Under the pieces are notes generated by a model. That model was not told where the DNA came from. It made no database searches and saw only the letters and a program-made list of their open reading frames with translations. Below, one piece after another: positions 1 to 12,384 of a stretch of 64,000 bases of DNA. Location of the stretch: assembly GCF_020283565.1 (NCBI RefSeq), contig NC_060060.1, positions 38,688,001-38,752,000 on the forward strand. The letters run 5' to 3'. Every line of letters starts with the position of its first letter. Positions within the stretch are counted from its first letter, which is position 1. The position numbers were made by a program, and so were the translations under genes. The DNA is from Trifolium pratense. Lineage: Eukaryota; Streptophyta; Magnoliopsida; Fabales; Fabaceae.

Positions 1-1249
1 ATTATTGAGAAGGAGATCATCACATGTGATAGGAAATGAGATGTTTATTTTATTGAGAACACTGAACACGAGCCAAAGTTTTATATTTATAAATCTGTCA
101 CATTTATAAATGTCATGGTATGAAAAAAAAAGTTAATCCCCAACTCATTATCTGATTCTGATTTCGCAGTTATTAATAACAGGTCGGTTGTTGGTCCACA
201 AAATCTATATTTTATGCACTTTGTCACACCAATTAAAATATATTATGTGATTAAAATAATTCAGCATAGCCATTACGTTTGATTTAGTGGTGAAAAGTTA
301 GTTAGTATGTTAAAAGTACCAGATTCGATCATCAGATCAATCGTAGATAGAAAAAATGAAAAAAATAATTCAATATTTGAAGATTGAAGTTTTTTTTTTT
401 TTTGGGTCAAGGAATTTTTTTTTACCTAAATTTTATACTTAGGGGACCATCATTTAAAGGCGATGATTTTGTTACATATATTAATCAAACCTAGTTAGGA
501 ACAGTTTGGTGGTAGTCTATGTCTTTTTTGATAAATTTAATTACTAAGTTCTGCACTTTATTATTATGATTATGAATAAATATTATGATGGCGTTTATCC
601 CATCCCATGAGGAAACAGCGTGAGCAAAACCAATCAAATAAAATCACGTTAGGAATCATCCAACTTTGGTTTCTAACAAACAGTTCAACCATTTAGGATG
701 TCGTGTTTAACATTATTTTGACGTTACTTGTTACTTTGTGTGGTTCTATTCTAACCCATAATTTAGTATCAATTCTTGCGTGCACTACACCTTATAATCC
801 ATATGTACTATTCAATCATTCAAATTATGCCTTCATTCATATCATGCTTACTTTCATTCCAAAATAACTAAAACATTTTTTAGTGTGTCAATTTTATCCT
901 AAAAAATGTTTTTTCATTAATCAATTTACTTAAAAAATTACTAATAGAAGATACACTCACATATATTTTTGTAATTTCGATAAATCCATAAACTATAATA
1001 ACGTCTCAAATATTTGAGAACGAAAATGATCGTTTATTATTTTCTCTTGAACAAATAGGAAAAAAAAAAGTTGAAAATAAAATATTGGATGGCCCTCTAT
1101 GAACTAATTAATGCATAACCATGTTATAACGGTCCCTCCATGAATTATGAACACTATCAAGTTTCTCAATTGTGTTACCAACTTGCATTTGTATGATTAA
1201 TTTGTATAATTGATGTTTCTGATTATATATTATGATCATAATTATGTAG
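1..1249 (+). other. Intron 1 of the CIPK gene (5' exon lies outside the window)
   Basis: The first coding exon of the kinase, with the glycine-rich loop and catalytic lysine, is not found here. The first recognisable exon starts after an AG acceptor at 1248-1249. The stretch is AT-rich with no open frame of note. The opening bases read IIEK, which is reminiscent of the CIPK beta-3 strand, but the frame does not continue, so this is treated as chance. Confidence 0.6.
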
Positions 1250-3715
1250 GTCTTGGCTAGTAAAACAAAAATTTACATGGTACTTGAGTATGTGACTGGA
1301 GAGGAGTTATTTGACAAAATTGTAAGTATCATTTGCTTGTTGTTGATGTCATGTGTGTGATTCAGTTAATGACATTTAATGAGGTTAATTGTATTCATAG
1401 GCATCCAAGGGTAAACTTACAGAAGGTGAAGGTAGAAAGTTGTTCCAGCAATTGATTGATGGTGTCAGCCACTGCCACAGTAAAGGTGTCTTCCATAGGG
1501 ATCTCAAGGTTCATTCTTTGGGCTTGTTTGACTTATTTGAGCTTATTTATTGACATAACATAAGTACTTGTGACTTGTGAGACTATTCCAAAAATTATGA
1601 AAACAACTTATGAAATTGGCATAAACTGTTTTTAGCTATTTTCACAAGTCCTCTGCGATATCTTGTGAAAAAACTTATGACAAGTGTTTATGCTATAAGC
1701 GTTTATTTAAGTTGTTTATTCAAACAGGATTTTGTTTTTTTGTGAACTGATTCAGGGATTGTTGAGTTGAAGTTGAAATTGCACTACTTACTTGATGATG
1801 CTATCTTTTTTGCAGCTTGAGAATGTACTTGTGGATGTCAAAGGGAATCTAAAGATAACTGATTTTGGCCTTAGTGCTTTACCCCAACAGTTTAGGGTAA
1901 GACATGCTTTGAACCACACCAAAATGCAAAATATAATATTTAAGTCCATGGTCAATTTAGTACTTAAATGTGTGTGAGGCATTGTGACTATAGTCTCTGA
2001 ATAATTCGAAATCACAAAACGCATGCCTAAGTGTCTCTTTTATTAGTCATTTTTTACTGACTAATGGAAGACATGTTCAAGGACTATACTGATTAACGAA
2101 AAACACATTTGAATACTAAAATGACTAACAAAAAACACATTTAAGGACCAAAATGACTGTTCGATCTATATCAGTTTGGTTATTAGCTTATGTGATAATA
2201 ACTGATCAGAAATGTGTAGGCAGATGGGTTGCTGCATACAACATGTGGAAGTCCAAATTATGTTGCACCAGAGATTCTTGCTAATAGAGGCTATAATGGT
2301 GCATCATCAGATGTATGGGCATGTGGTGTTATCTTGTATGTAATCCTAGCAGGATACCTTCCTTTTGATGATAGAAATCTTGCAGTACTCTATCAGAAGG
2401 TATAATTCAGATGTTGCAAATTCTCCTTTTACATGGATAGGCCTAGCATAGTAGTTTAATAAATTTGTTCTTGATTATTTTATTTTTTTCGTGGAGATAA
2501 CAGGTTTTGAAAGGAGATTTTCAAATGCCAAAATGGTTATCACCTGGTGCACAAAATATTATAAAGAGGATTCTTGATCCAAACCCTCAAACTAGAATAA
2601 CAATGGCAGGGATCAAAGAAGATTTGTGGTTCAAGGAAGGATATAATCAAGCAGATCCTGAGGATGAGGAGGAGGATGTATATGTTGACGATCAAGCCTT
2701 TTCCGCCCATGAATTGGTATACTTTTGAACTACCAGCTGTGTGTCCATGGTGTTGAGTTTGGCAAAATCATAGTGTATCGCTGTGATTTTGGCGAAAGTT
2801 AAATAAATATGCACTATATCTGGAATGCAACTTCTTTTGAGTTTCAACTTTGCCTTTTTCCTCTATTGTAACCCTATACTATTTTTCCTTGGTAATAGTC
2901 ACATGAAGAAGAAAAAAGGAGTTTAGAATCGCCGATCCGTATGAATGCATTTCAGTTGATAGGGATGTCTTCATGCCTAGACCTCTCTGGCTTTTTTGAG
3001 AATGAGGTGAGAATTGAAGCTACTAGTTAGCAGGAAATTTTCATTGATACATATTTTGAGCACAATTTTTCATTACTTTCTAAGGAAAACTCACTCATTT
3101 TTCGCATACAATGTCGTTTGAGTTAACAGGATGTATCTGAGAGGAAGATAAGGTTTACAGCTAATCTTTCAGCCAAAGATCTGATGGCAAATATTGAAAA
3201 TTCTGCGGCAGAAATGGAATTTAGAGTTCAAAAGAAAAATGGCAAAGTTAGTACTATTGCTAATGTTTAGAAAAGCTACTTCTATTTGCTACAAACTGCA
3301 TATAAAAACTCATTTTCGTTTGGCCGATAATTAAATATAATATCAATATTTCAGATGAAAGTAACACAAGAGAACAAAGAGCATAAAACTCTTGGCAACC
3401 TCTCGGTGACAATAGAGGTAATGGATGTTTCATCTTGCATCTTATTAATATCTGCATAGTTTGCACACATTAAGAAACTAACTTTACCTCTTAAAATATA
3501 ACAGGTTTTTGAAATAAGTTCATCATTGTATGTAGTAGAATTAAGGAAGTGTCATGGAGATGCCTCTATATATAGACAGGTACCTAAACCTGCTCTCTCA
3601 CACACACCAGTTATATCCTAATATGATATCAGATGCTGATGTCTATATTTTTCATGTGGTGCAGTTATGCAAGAAGTTATTAAATGATTTGAGTGTTCCC
3701 CAAGGAAAGCACTAG
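1250..3715 (+). CDS. CIPK1: CBL-interacting protein kinase, CIPK1/CIPK17 type (5' partial)
   Basis: Serine/threonine kinase that is activated by calcineurin B-like calcium sensors. Ten exons are legible: 1250-1321, 1401-1508, 1816-1896, 2220-2399, 2504-2716, 2899-3006, 3130-3246, 3355-3417, 3505-3579 and 3665-3715. All have GT-AG borders and join in frame to about 355 residues. Visible motifs are the catalytic loop HRDLKLEN split by an intron after HRDLK, the DFG in ITDFGLSAL, the activation-loop [12 protein letters not shown], an acidic linker, and the regulatory NAF motif [18 protein letters not shown] that binds CBLs. A PPI-type C-terminus follows and ends at a TAG. The many introns fit the intron-rich CIPK clade, and recalled Arabidopsis CIPK1 and CIPK17 are the nearest matches. 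The N-terminal ATP-binding lobe lies before the window. It is convergent with CRSH. CIPK1 versus CIPK17 is not settled. Confidence 0.93.
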
Positions 3716-4603
3716 TGAGCTCAGAAGTGAAAGTTGTAGGGTCATATTTGGAATGACATATCAAAATTATAGCATTTACTGATCTCATTGGCCTTTGTGA
3801 CTTGTGAGAGATACTATTATAGTAATAGCACCAGTTTTGAATTTAGCAATCAATTAAATAGTTGGACCTCAAACATCACTATGTAAAAATAAGTTTTATT
3901 GAGCATGAAATTGGGTATCTTGCCTTGCAACTTCACAGCTTCAGTGTTGTTTTCCAGGGCTATTGTTTATCATGGAATTTCATCTCTGAACCAAATTATT
4001 AAATAAGGATAAACTAAAACTTTGGATAATCAACTAGCATCTCATAAAAGTTAGATTGCACACTCAGACAGTTCAATATGATATGATTGCGATACAAGCA
4101 AAGTTTTATTTCAACACAAATGAGTGCTTTTAAAATATGTGCATCAAATTAGCCTTCTGGCATCAATGAGTGTGACCAAACTTATATTCATATTCTACTG
4201 CATTGACAGTTAACTTTTCTCTCTTCTTTGCATCTAGATTTCAAAGATGGCATTGAATTATAAAATAATAATAATAAGTAGAGACAATATTTTGAGAGAA
4301 TTACATGATCAATAGAATTTCACTGTGCCATTTTAATTTACAATCAAAATATACCTCTTTACATATGGTTCTAGCTAATGACTGTTTTCACTTCCTTTGA
4401 GGATAGGTTGAGGGTTCATCCATAATAGATTATCTAAGTGAGCATCAATGGGTGAGGGTTCATCCATAATTTACAAGGAAAATATACCTCTTTACATATG
4501 GACCTTCCCTTTTTTCTTTTTGGAGGGTGCTTCCGTGGAAAGCAAATCGTTCATGACAAGTGAAGTAAAATGAATGTTTTGTTCGTTTCAAATAGATACA
4601 TCA
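3716..4603. other. Convergent 3' region between the CIPK and CRSH genes
   Basis: AT-rich DNA holding the two 3' untranslated regions. A small local duplication is visible: GAGGGTTCATCCATAAT occurs near 4409 and 4452, and ATATACCTCTTTACATATGG near 4350 and 4482. No coding exon was found. Confidence 0.5.
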
Positions 4604-7600
4604 CTAGCTTACAAGCCTGTTTCCGAACTCCTTATTATATACCTGAATTAAACCACTGTCATCTTCCATATGAAGTTTCTCATCCAATATTTTCTTGTAT
4701 TCATCATCTCTGTCCTCTAAATTACGCACCATCTCAACCTACAAAACCAAATACCACTAGAGTTACAAAAGAGACAGAAGATTCATTCGGCTAACATTTT
4801 ATTGTAATAGAAAGGAACAGAAGGTGTTATCTATTGTAGAAAGACACATCAATGTCTTCATAAATGCAGAGTTAATATACACACATCATCATATCATAAA
4901 TCAACAGCAATCAGGCGTGCAAGGCAAAATCTAGTCAGTTTGAACCGACCATCAAATATCAATCTGTCCTTGACAAGACATCAAATCACCTGTTTTTGGA
5001 ACATCTGGAATTCATCAGAGCTGAGGGAGCCGTCACTGTTCGAGTCAAGAAGCAGCATCATGTCATGCGCATCTTCTCCTGGTGCACCAAGCTCCTCTAT
5101 CACCTCTGTAAGTTCCTCAATGCTTATTTTACCATCTCCGTTCTTGTCAAGAAGGCGAAATACTCTATCTCTCTCATCAAACTCGATCCCTTTATGATTT
5201 GCACTTGGAAAATCTTTAAGGCGCAAAGCAGCCAGTTCAGCTGCGGCCAGCATGATGGTCTTCAAACGCTTTGCCTGGGTATCAAAAACAAAACAATAAA
5301 TGTCAATTTCCTTCTTTTAGGAGTTAGGTCTAGATGGTATACAAATCCCAGATAAGCTTTTCACACAGACTCAAAAAGTAAATTTTCTTACGAAGATGAA
5401 TGAATACAGATAAGTTCAAAGAAAACACTAACCTCCTCAGGATCAGTAAGACCAGCCTTGTATAATGAATGAGATGCCATTCCACCAATAGCTAACCTAT
5501 CCATCTCAGTTGTTCTTATCTGTATTTCCATCAAAGGTCTAGTCCTCGCAATGTCACTTACATCCACGGCCATATGCAAACTTTTGTATCCATTCCCTTT
5601 TGGCCTAGCAATATAATCTTTAGTCCGAGAAGGGATTTCTTTCCACATCGATTGGATGATTTCGTGAGCTCTGTAGCATGCTTTCTCTCCAGCTTCCAAT
5701 GCATTATCTCCAGGCTTAGGATTCAACACCACCCGTAGCCCAAGCACGTCGTTTACATCTTCTGGCCTCCGACCATCCTTTAAGAGCTTCTTCATTGTGC
5801 TGTAACGACTTTTATAGCGACCTTTAACTGAGATATCATCCACCAATTCTGCGAGTAAGGGGTCGGCTTTTAGTGACTGAAGCAGGTTGTCCTTGTATGA
5901 ATCAATAAGAGATATACCTCCTGACTCTTGACTTCTCAACCATGTATCCACATAAAGATATGAATAAGGAAACAAATACTGAAATGAGAGATCTTCCAAT
6001 TCAAGTGATATGTAGGTAGTTCCCACAGCATGAGCAAGAGGAGCATATATTTTCATAACTTGCAGAGAAATGATCTGCTGCTGATACCGTGGAAGATGAC
6101 CAAGATGCCTCATCATGTCAAGCTTCAAAGCCAAGTCCAAAATCAAAGCCCTGATGTCATAGTAAGTTAGACAGAACTTTCTCAAAGCAGCAGCGTTATG
6201 ATCATCCAGAACATCAACTCTAGATGCAAAGTTCTTAACACGCATACTCTCGTGAACCAAATGAGCAGTAGCAGAACCTATCTGACTTCGAATTTCATGT
6301 AGACTTAACTCACTTACTTCCAACACCTCTCTCAATATTCCAGCAGATATAACTTCTGCATCCATCTGCAATCACATTTACTATAAAGAAACAATAAACG
6401 GCAATGAAATTATGATACTCAAAGTGAGCTTCTAGTATTTGCAGTAAGACTTTGTTTGGATAAAAAAAAAACTTAACGAAAATAAAGCTAGGGATGATTT
6501 TACAGTGACTTTTTTTTTTAAGTAATAAGTTGAAATCGTCTTATATACATTCATTTAAAATTGATTCCGAGGTAATTTATAGTCGAACATATTCATATAA
6601 AAGTTAGTTGAATAGTAAATTTGAGGCTTCTAGAGGCAAAAACTTCAAATTCTAACTTCAAGTTAGAATCAATCACGGAGGCAAAATAAATTCTATCCGA
6701 GAACATCCAAACATGTCAAAATCAATTATATATCTCTGAAACCAACTTTGCTTCCTCCAAAAGTGGAACAAAAAATACACTTATGTCAACTACTTATCTA
6801 TTGTGTAACCTTCAATATCTATTAGTATCTAACATTATCCATCAACAACCTTCTAAAGTTTTCCATTTTTTATTAGTTAAGGTCAACTACTTATCTCAAT
6901 CAAGAAGCATTAATAAAACTATAAACTAATCCAAACTTAGACTAAATAAACAATACTACTATCTTCATTTCTCTAAATGTCACTTCAAGATAAAAGTGTC
7001 AATAAACCAGAATCGAACTCGGGTTCTCTCGAACAATTCGTCTTACAAAGAACTCGTTAATCACTTCGTTGTAAGGGATCTATATGATACAAACGTAAAA
7101 CTTAATTATCTGATACTTAAAAAACTTAAAGGACCTATCTGATACAAAGGTAAAACTTAAAGGACCTAGCTATAGATGCATTTTGCCTAAATTATATACT
7201 ATACCTGAAAATGAATGAAAGTAAAAGTGAGTGAAAACGAGAAAAGTAGAATACCTGAAGATCAGCAAGAAGCATGGCAATGGATAAGGCTTTGGAAAGA
7301 GGAGAACGACCATCAGGAGTAAGAGGGGAGCTTTGAAGAACAGGAATGGAAAATTTCAATGATTTGAAGAGAAGACCAGAAGAACTCGTTGACAACACTT
7401 TCATCCTATCCGTTAAATCATTGAAAGCACCGACGAGTTCTATAACCATCTTTCCTCCACCGGGAACTTCAACCGCACAGGCTTTAGGAGAGGACGAGCG
7501 GAGGGCGGTGACTCGGGTTGGTCGGTTGGGGAAGAAGAGGGAGAGTAGACGGTGGTGAGCGGTGGTGGTGGGTTTGGAAAGAGAATGGTGGCGAGTTGGG

Positions 7601-7632
7601 AAATCGGAAGCGTGTAAGTGTAAGAGTTCCAT
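4604..7632 (-). CDS. CRSH: Calcium-activated RelA/SpoT homologue, plastid (p)ppGpp synthetase
   Basis: Makes the alarmone (p)ppGpp from ATP and GTP/GDP in plastids; the family is regulated by calcium through C-terminal EF-hands. Four exons: 7632-7255, 6365-5433, 5274-4990 and 4738-4604, joining in frame to 576 codons, close to the recalled Arabidopsis length of about 583. The first ATG gives a serine/threonine-rich, transit-peptide-like N-terminus. An N-terminal RSH-like helical region lacks the His-Asp pair of the hydrolase domain. The synthetase core is clear, with GRYKSRYS, RPKGNGYKSLH and EIQIRTTEMD at about residues 300-425. Two EF-hand loops start at about D480 (DKNGDGKISIEE) and D514 (DSNSDGSLSSDE). 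A pentanucleotide ATTTC repeat lies just upstream, in the likely 5' UTR. The exact C-terminus, after the last 44 codons, is a little uncertain. Confidence 0.93.
6965..7085 (-). repeat. Possible tRNA-derived repeat in CRSH intron 1
   Basis: Read on the minus strand, the intron contains GAGTTCGATTCTGG, which resembles an RNA polymerase III B box. Oligo-A is absent and no target duplication was recognised, so this is only a SINE-like remnant. The rest of the 889-bp intron is AT-rich without other structure. Confidence 0.25.
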
Positions 7633-8221
7633 TGTGGTTTGGTTTGGTTTTTTCACATTGATGATTGAATGAAATGAAATGAAATGAAATGAAATGTGTT
7701 GTTGTTGTTGTTGGTGGTGGTGACAAATGACTAGAAAGAAACAGCAATATTTGTGGATGAAACTTGATCTTGTCGTTGCGGTTTCTAATTCAGTTTTGAT
7801 TGGTTCTCTCTTCTTCTAAGTGGGCCATACTTTCCTACCTTATTTAAATTGCTTTCAAAATTAAATTAAATTATTTTTTTTTAATAAAGTCTTTAATATT
7901 TTTTTTATAAAAAATGTTTTAGTTTGACTAGTGTAAGTTTGTTGTGTCATTATTAAAAATTTTAACACTATTTGATTTTGCATGACTAGTTGCAAGTTTC
8001 ATAATAAGAACATAGATTTCAGAGTTCTAACTTGTTATCGATTATAGAATATTATTTCTAATGTTTCACTAACATTTTTTTTGTTACCCGTAACATGAAA
8101 GAATTTGTGATTCTTAAAGTTTTTAATATGAAGATTCATCTGCTCAAGCTCCTAAAATCAAAGAAATCTTGTGGCATCCTTCTTTAATTTTTCGGACTAA
8201 ATGCAACTCATTATGTATTCA
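7633..8221. promoter_or_regulatory. CRSH 5' UTR and promoter region
   Basis: Upstream of the CRSH start on the minus strand. It contains (TTG)n/(GGT)n triplets and about five copies of GAAAT around 7672-7696, then AT-rich DNA. No other gene is visible. Confidence 0.45.
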
Positions 8222-8491
8222 TTCATCAAAATTTTATCTCATTATGTTTTCCTTTGTAAGATTTTTAACGAGTCAAAGAAATTCTTACACATTTAATATT
8301 AGTCTAGTTGCCCCAAGTGGACGGTAGGATTATATCTCTCAGATTAATCGATGATTGACAGGATATTGAATTAAAATTAAAATAAAAAATAAAACATTAG
8401 AAAATGTTACCAACATTTAATGGTTAACTTTGGCGGGATGTAGAAATTGTCTTGTTTAACTGTTCACAAACCATAAGAGACAAACAATCTG
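8222..8491 (+). repeat. Upstream copy of the PPR promoter-proximal sequence
   Basis: About 260 bp that closely matches 13513-13773, the DNA immediately before the PPR start codon. Shared blocks include CTTACACATTTA, GAAAATGTTACCAACATTTA, GGTTAACTTTGGCGGGATG and AACTGTTCACAAACCATA. The two copies are in the same orientation about 5.3 kb apart. Differences are small substitutions and indels. The match stops just before the point where the second copy enters the PPR coding region. Confidence 0.85.
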
Positions 8492-8556
8492 CTGGTGATG
8501 CTAGTAGAGGTAAGGAGAATGAGCATTTGCTGAAAGAAATATTATCTGAAGATAAG
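8492..8556 (+). pseudogene. Exon-like remnant
   Basis: An open stretch reading SAGDASRGKENEHLLKEIL followed by a GTAAGG donor. A related stretch reading AGTSRENESVLQQILLEL and a stop lies at about 12430-12489, beyond the CACTA element. Both carry the same Ser-Arg-x-x-Glu-Asn-Glu pattern. No family was recognised. It may be the remains of a gene that the transposon interrupted. Confidence 0.3.
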
Positions 8557-9742
8557 GTAAGGGTAATGTTCTCTGCTTATAATTTTTTCCTTTTTTATCA
8601 CTACTACAATTTTGACATATAATAGCGCCAATTTAATAGCGCTTTTATGTAAAACGCTATTAAAAATTACACCCAGCGACTTATAACAGCGTTTTTGGGT
8701 CGGGCGCTATTATAGACACAATTTATAATAGCGCTTTTTGAACAAACGCTATTATAGGGTGCTAACTGAAAAATAACGGAAGCATTTAATATCGCTTTGT
8801 GGATAAACGCTATTAAAGAGGTGGTCCTTTGTTAGCGCTTTTTGTTAAGCGTTATTATAGGATTCTTTATCAAATAAAAATAAATATGTAACAAACAAAA
8901 TCACGCAAAATTCACAAACACATCACGCGTTTCATCAAAGTCAAGTCACCTTCTTCTCTCTATCGAACTCATCTTTCTTCTTCTCTTCCTCAGCAGTTCG
9001 ATCACTTAAACCCTATAAACCTTTGTCCTCTCCGTCGAACTCATAAACTATCTTTTCTCAGTTAAACTCACCTGAACCCTAGAAACCTCCTTCTCTCCAT
9101 CGTTTCCCTCCTTGAACCCTAAAAGAAAAATCAATTGAACCCAGAACTCATAAATTCTAAAAATAGCAACACGGTACTCGAATTTTCATCCACTCTGTTT
9201 TTGTTATCAACGGCTACGCCTCCCTTCTCCCTCGATGCGAACAATTATACGAAACAGGTCATTCCTTTGATCAATTTCTTTCTTCTTTCGTTTATGTTCA
9301 TCCTTGTTTTCACTTTTCAATTTTACCTGAGTTGCAGAAATTTGATGTTGAGCCCTATGTTCAATTGCAGATTTCTTTCAATTTTTTAGCTCTGACTACT
9401 GCAGGTTGCCTCTTCTTCCTTCACTTTTGCTTGCTTTGTGGTATGTTACTACAATTGATTTAGGGTTTTAGGTGTTTGGTTTGTGTTTGTGGTTTGTTAG
9501 TACAATTAATTTACGGTTTAAAGCAATTGTTTTGTATTTGTGGTTTGTTACTTGGTTATTTTTCATATTTGGATTAGTGGACCTATTATGCCTATCCCAA
9601 TTTGAATGTACTGAACTTTATATTAACAAAGAATATATTTCATATATATATATTAGAATTAGAACTCTAGAAAAAAATAATTTGAAATCAAATTGAATGG
9701 AGGATAAGACTATGCCTACCATGTTTGATTTCTTATCATGCT

Positions 9743-10430
9743 TTACAAGTTGTGAATTTGCCTAAACCTTGTTGTGTGGTCGCGAAACAGTCCGACACAA
9801 GCAGCCGAGACATTCGTTACAGATCCATCTGTATTTTCCATCATCCATCCTAAGATTGGAGACCGCCAAAACACCAATTTGTTCGATGATGCAGCTGCTG
9901 GCCTGGGCGCAAGCTGGAACTTCTGCAGAATTGCATTTTCTGCTGCGTTTGACAGCCCGGGAGCCAATGTCGCGCTTAGATTGCTTGCCGTTAGAATTTT
10001 CGATTGTGCAGCGTACATAGTTATCTTTGTGTTGCTGAAGCGAGTGCCATTTCTTGCCAACCAAATGGAATGGAAAACATGAAGAACTGCGCCCGTAGCA
10101 GTGTTGGTAAGGAAAACACTCCAATTTTCGTCCAAACTTTCAAATATCGAATGAAAACTACTGCAATTAAACTGGATCTATGAATCGACCCTAGCAAATT
10201 CCATAAATTATTCGCGAAGCTGCACGTGAGAAACAAATAAGGCGTTGTTTCTGATTGAGATAGGCAGAGGTCACAGGCAGAGACAACAACACAGCCCCGC
10301 TTCATAAGATTTTGATCCGTAGGCATTCGGTTTTGAAAGCAGTGCCAAACTACAAAAGATAATGAAGGTGGTACAAAGTTATGCCAAATCCAACCCGTCC
10401 AATCAAGATTTTCATCTGTAGGCATTCGAT
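9743..10430 (-). pseudogene. LINE ORF2 C-terminal fragment (zf-RVT and RNase H-like)
   Basis: Read on the minus strand, 10425-10021 encodes a zinc-binding reverse-transcriptase tail with IWHNFVPPSLSFVVWHCFQN, then CDLCLSQSE and LFLTCSFANNLW. A second frame, 10135-9743, continues with HSIWLARNGTRF and an NTDGSV block that resembles the start of a plant LINE RNase H domain. The two parts are in different frames, so the copy is broken. A short motif (GTAGGCATTCG, read MPTD) is duplicated about 98 bp apart at 10319 and 10417. The fragment lies wholly inside the CACTA element. Confidence 0.75.
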
Positions 10431-10872
10431 TTTGAAAACAGCTGTGTTGACATCGCTACTAGGACTTTGTCCTATCAATAAATTCTGTAACATAATTCTA
10501 GTAAGTTTTCTCACGCATTCGCTTACTGTTTTCTGAATTTCTTTTCTTTTGTTTCTGATTCTTCTTTTTATGTTTAGATGTGATTTGTATACATTTAGAA
10601 CTTATATTTTAATGTAGAAATAGTACTCACTTTTGGGGTTATATTATCATGATGTATGGTTTAAACATTTGTATTGGTAGAAGAATGTCATATGGAATAT
10701 GATCAATGTTTTTATTATGGAAAATTGACTCGTGGATTATGAATGTATCATCTTAGGAGCTTGTTATATAACCTGTAATAAAATGATTGATGAGGGTTTA
10801 AAATTCATCTTTTGTCCATTGGATTTTTGCTTTATTGATTTGTGGTTTGTTCATATATTAATTTGCTCACAG

Positions 10873-11016
10873 GAACAAATCAATGAAGAAGCTTATATCA
10901 CAAAGGTTCAGCTGTTAATACAAACCGTAATCAATGCATTCAAGGAGAAAGTTTCACAAATTGATGTCTTGAAGGAGCAATTTGAATTTCTAATGCAAAT
11001 GCAAAATGTTAGGTAA
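10873..11016 (+). pseudogene. Exon-like segment inside the CACTA element
   Basis: Open frame after a CAG acceptor at 10870-10872. It encodes a helical, coiled-coil-like stretch with EQINEEAYITKVQLLIQTV and FKEKVSQIDVLKEQFEFL and is followed shortly by a stop. It looks like a captured host exon, but the source gene was not recognised. Confidence 0.35.
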
Positions 11017-11672
11017 AATTTCATTCTTGTTCATCACAAGCTTAAGTTCTGGTTTATGTTCAGTTATAGAGCACATTTGTAAAGCATGATTTGCAAAAGA
11101 TTTAGTTCAATTTGTTAATCATTTTTGTTTCTATCTAATTTGAGTACACTACATGATGTGAACATAAAGGAAAAGAATAGCGTGGAACTCTTTATCATTT
11201 GGAAGTTGCCTTGGTGATTTAGATATTAGAATTGGAGAATAACCCAGCTAAATGCAATACTCCGGTTGTGTTCATCACAAGTACCCTACCAATTATCCAA
11301 TAATTAAGTGTTGTCTCACATTTCTAATATAATTTTTTATAGTTGTGAATTTGTATGTGTGTGGAATAAGGAATACCTGTTAGTGCAAGTCTCTGCTTGA
11401 ATCAATTGAAATGTTTATCTTTTGATATATTTTTGTGATGCGTTCAGGGATGATGTATTCATATGGGCAAGAAAAAGAACCGGTACACCTATTATTTAGA
11501 CCAGAACATAGAGGTCCTATATATGATGAATTTGAGTGCTGCAAAGTCCGTACCGTATAGTTCAATCAATTTTTCCTTTTATGTTTTTCTTTGTGTTGTT
11601 AACTGCTTAATTTTAGCAGATGTTGTGATTGGTGGCATGCTACTTAACTTCTGTCATTATACAAGTGTTTGT

Positions 11673-11810
<138 letters not shown>

Positions 11811-11946
11811 TAATTCATATTGTTTGAGATTTTTAACCAAAATTTTGTATGGTACAATGTTTGAATGTCTTATGTAGTGTTTTGATTTTACGATTAATGA
11901 AATCTGTGTAGCTCTTTTAAGTTTATTTTATTTTTGAAGCAGTTCT

Positions 11947-11957
<11 letters not shown>

Positions 11958-12020
<63 letters not shown>
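11958..12020. repeat. (AT)n microsatellite
   Basis: About 60 bp of AT dinucleotide near the right subterminal region of the CACTA element. Confidence 0.95.
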
Positions 12021-12023
<3 letters not shown>

Positions 12024-12384
12024 TATAAGATAAGATTGGATAAAAAAAAGATTTTTTTTTTAAAAAAATTTAGAGAAGACCTTTAATAGCGTTTTTTAGA
12101 AAAGCGCTATTAAAAGTAGACCTATAATAGCGTTTTGGGGGCACGGGCGCTATGAAAGGTGTTTATTTGACAGGTAACAATAGCGTTCTTGTGCGCACGC
12201 TATTAAAGATGTGACTTACGATACCGCTTTTTTTCGAAAAACGCTATTAAAAGTGCACATTGATAGCGTTTTAAAATGCTATTATAGGCACTCATGACTT
12301 ATAATAGCGGTATCAGTAATAGCGTTTTTAAGCGCTGTTAAAAGTTAAAAAAAATGCTATTAAAGACCCATTTTTGTTGTAGTG

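Noticed and set aside
1..30. IIEK-like reading at the window start as the missing CIPK exon
   Set aside because: The following codons do not match a kinase and a stop follows quickly.
4570..5355. Plus-strand frames of 74-119 codons
   Set aside because: Shadows of the CRSH EF-hand exons on the opposite strand.
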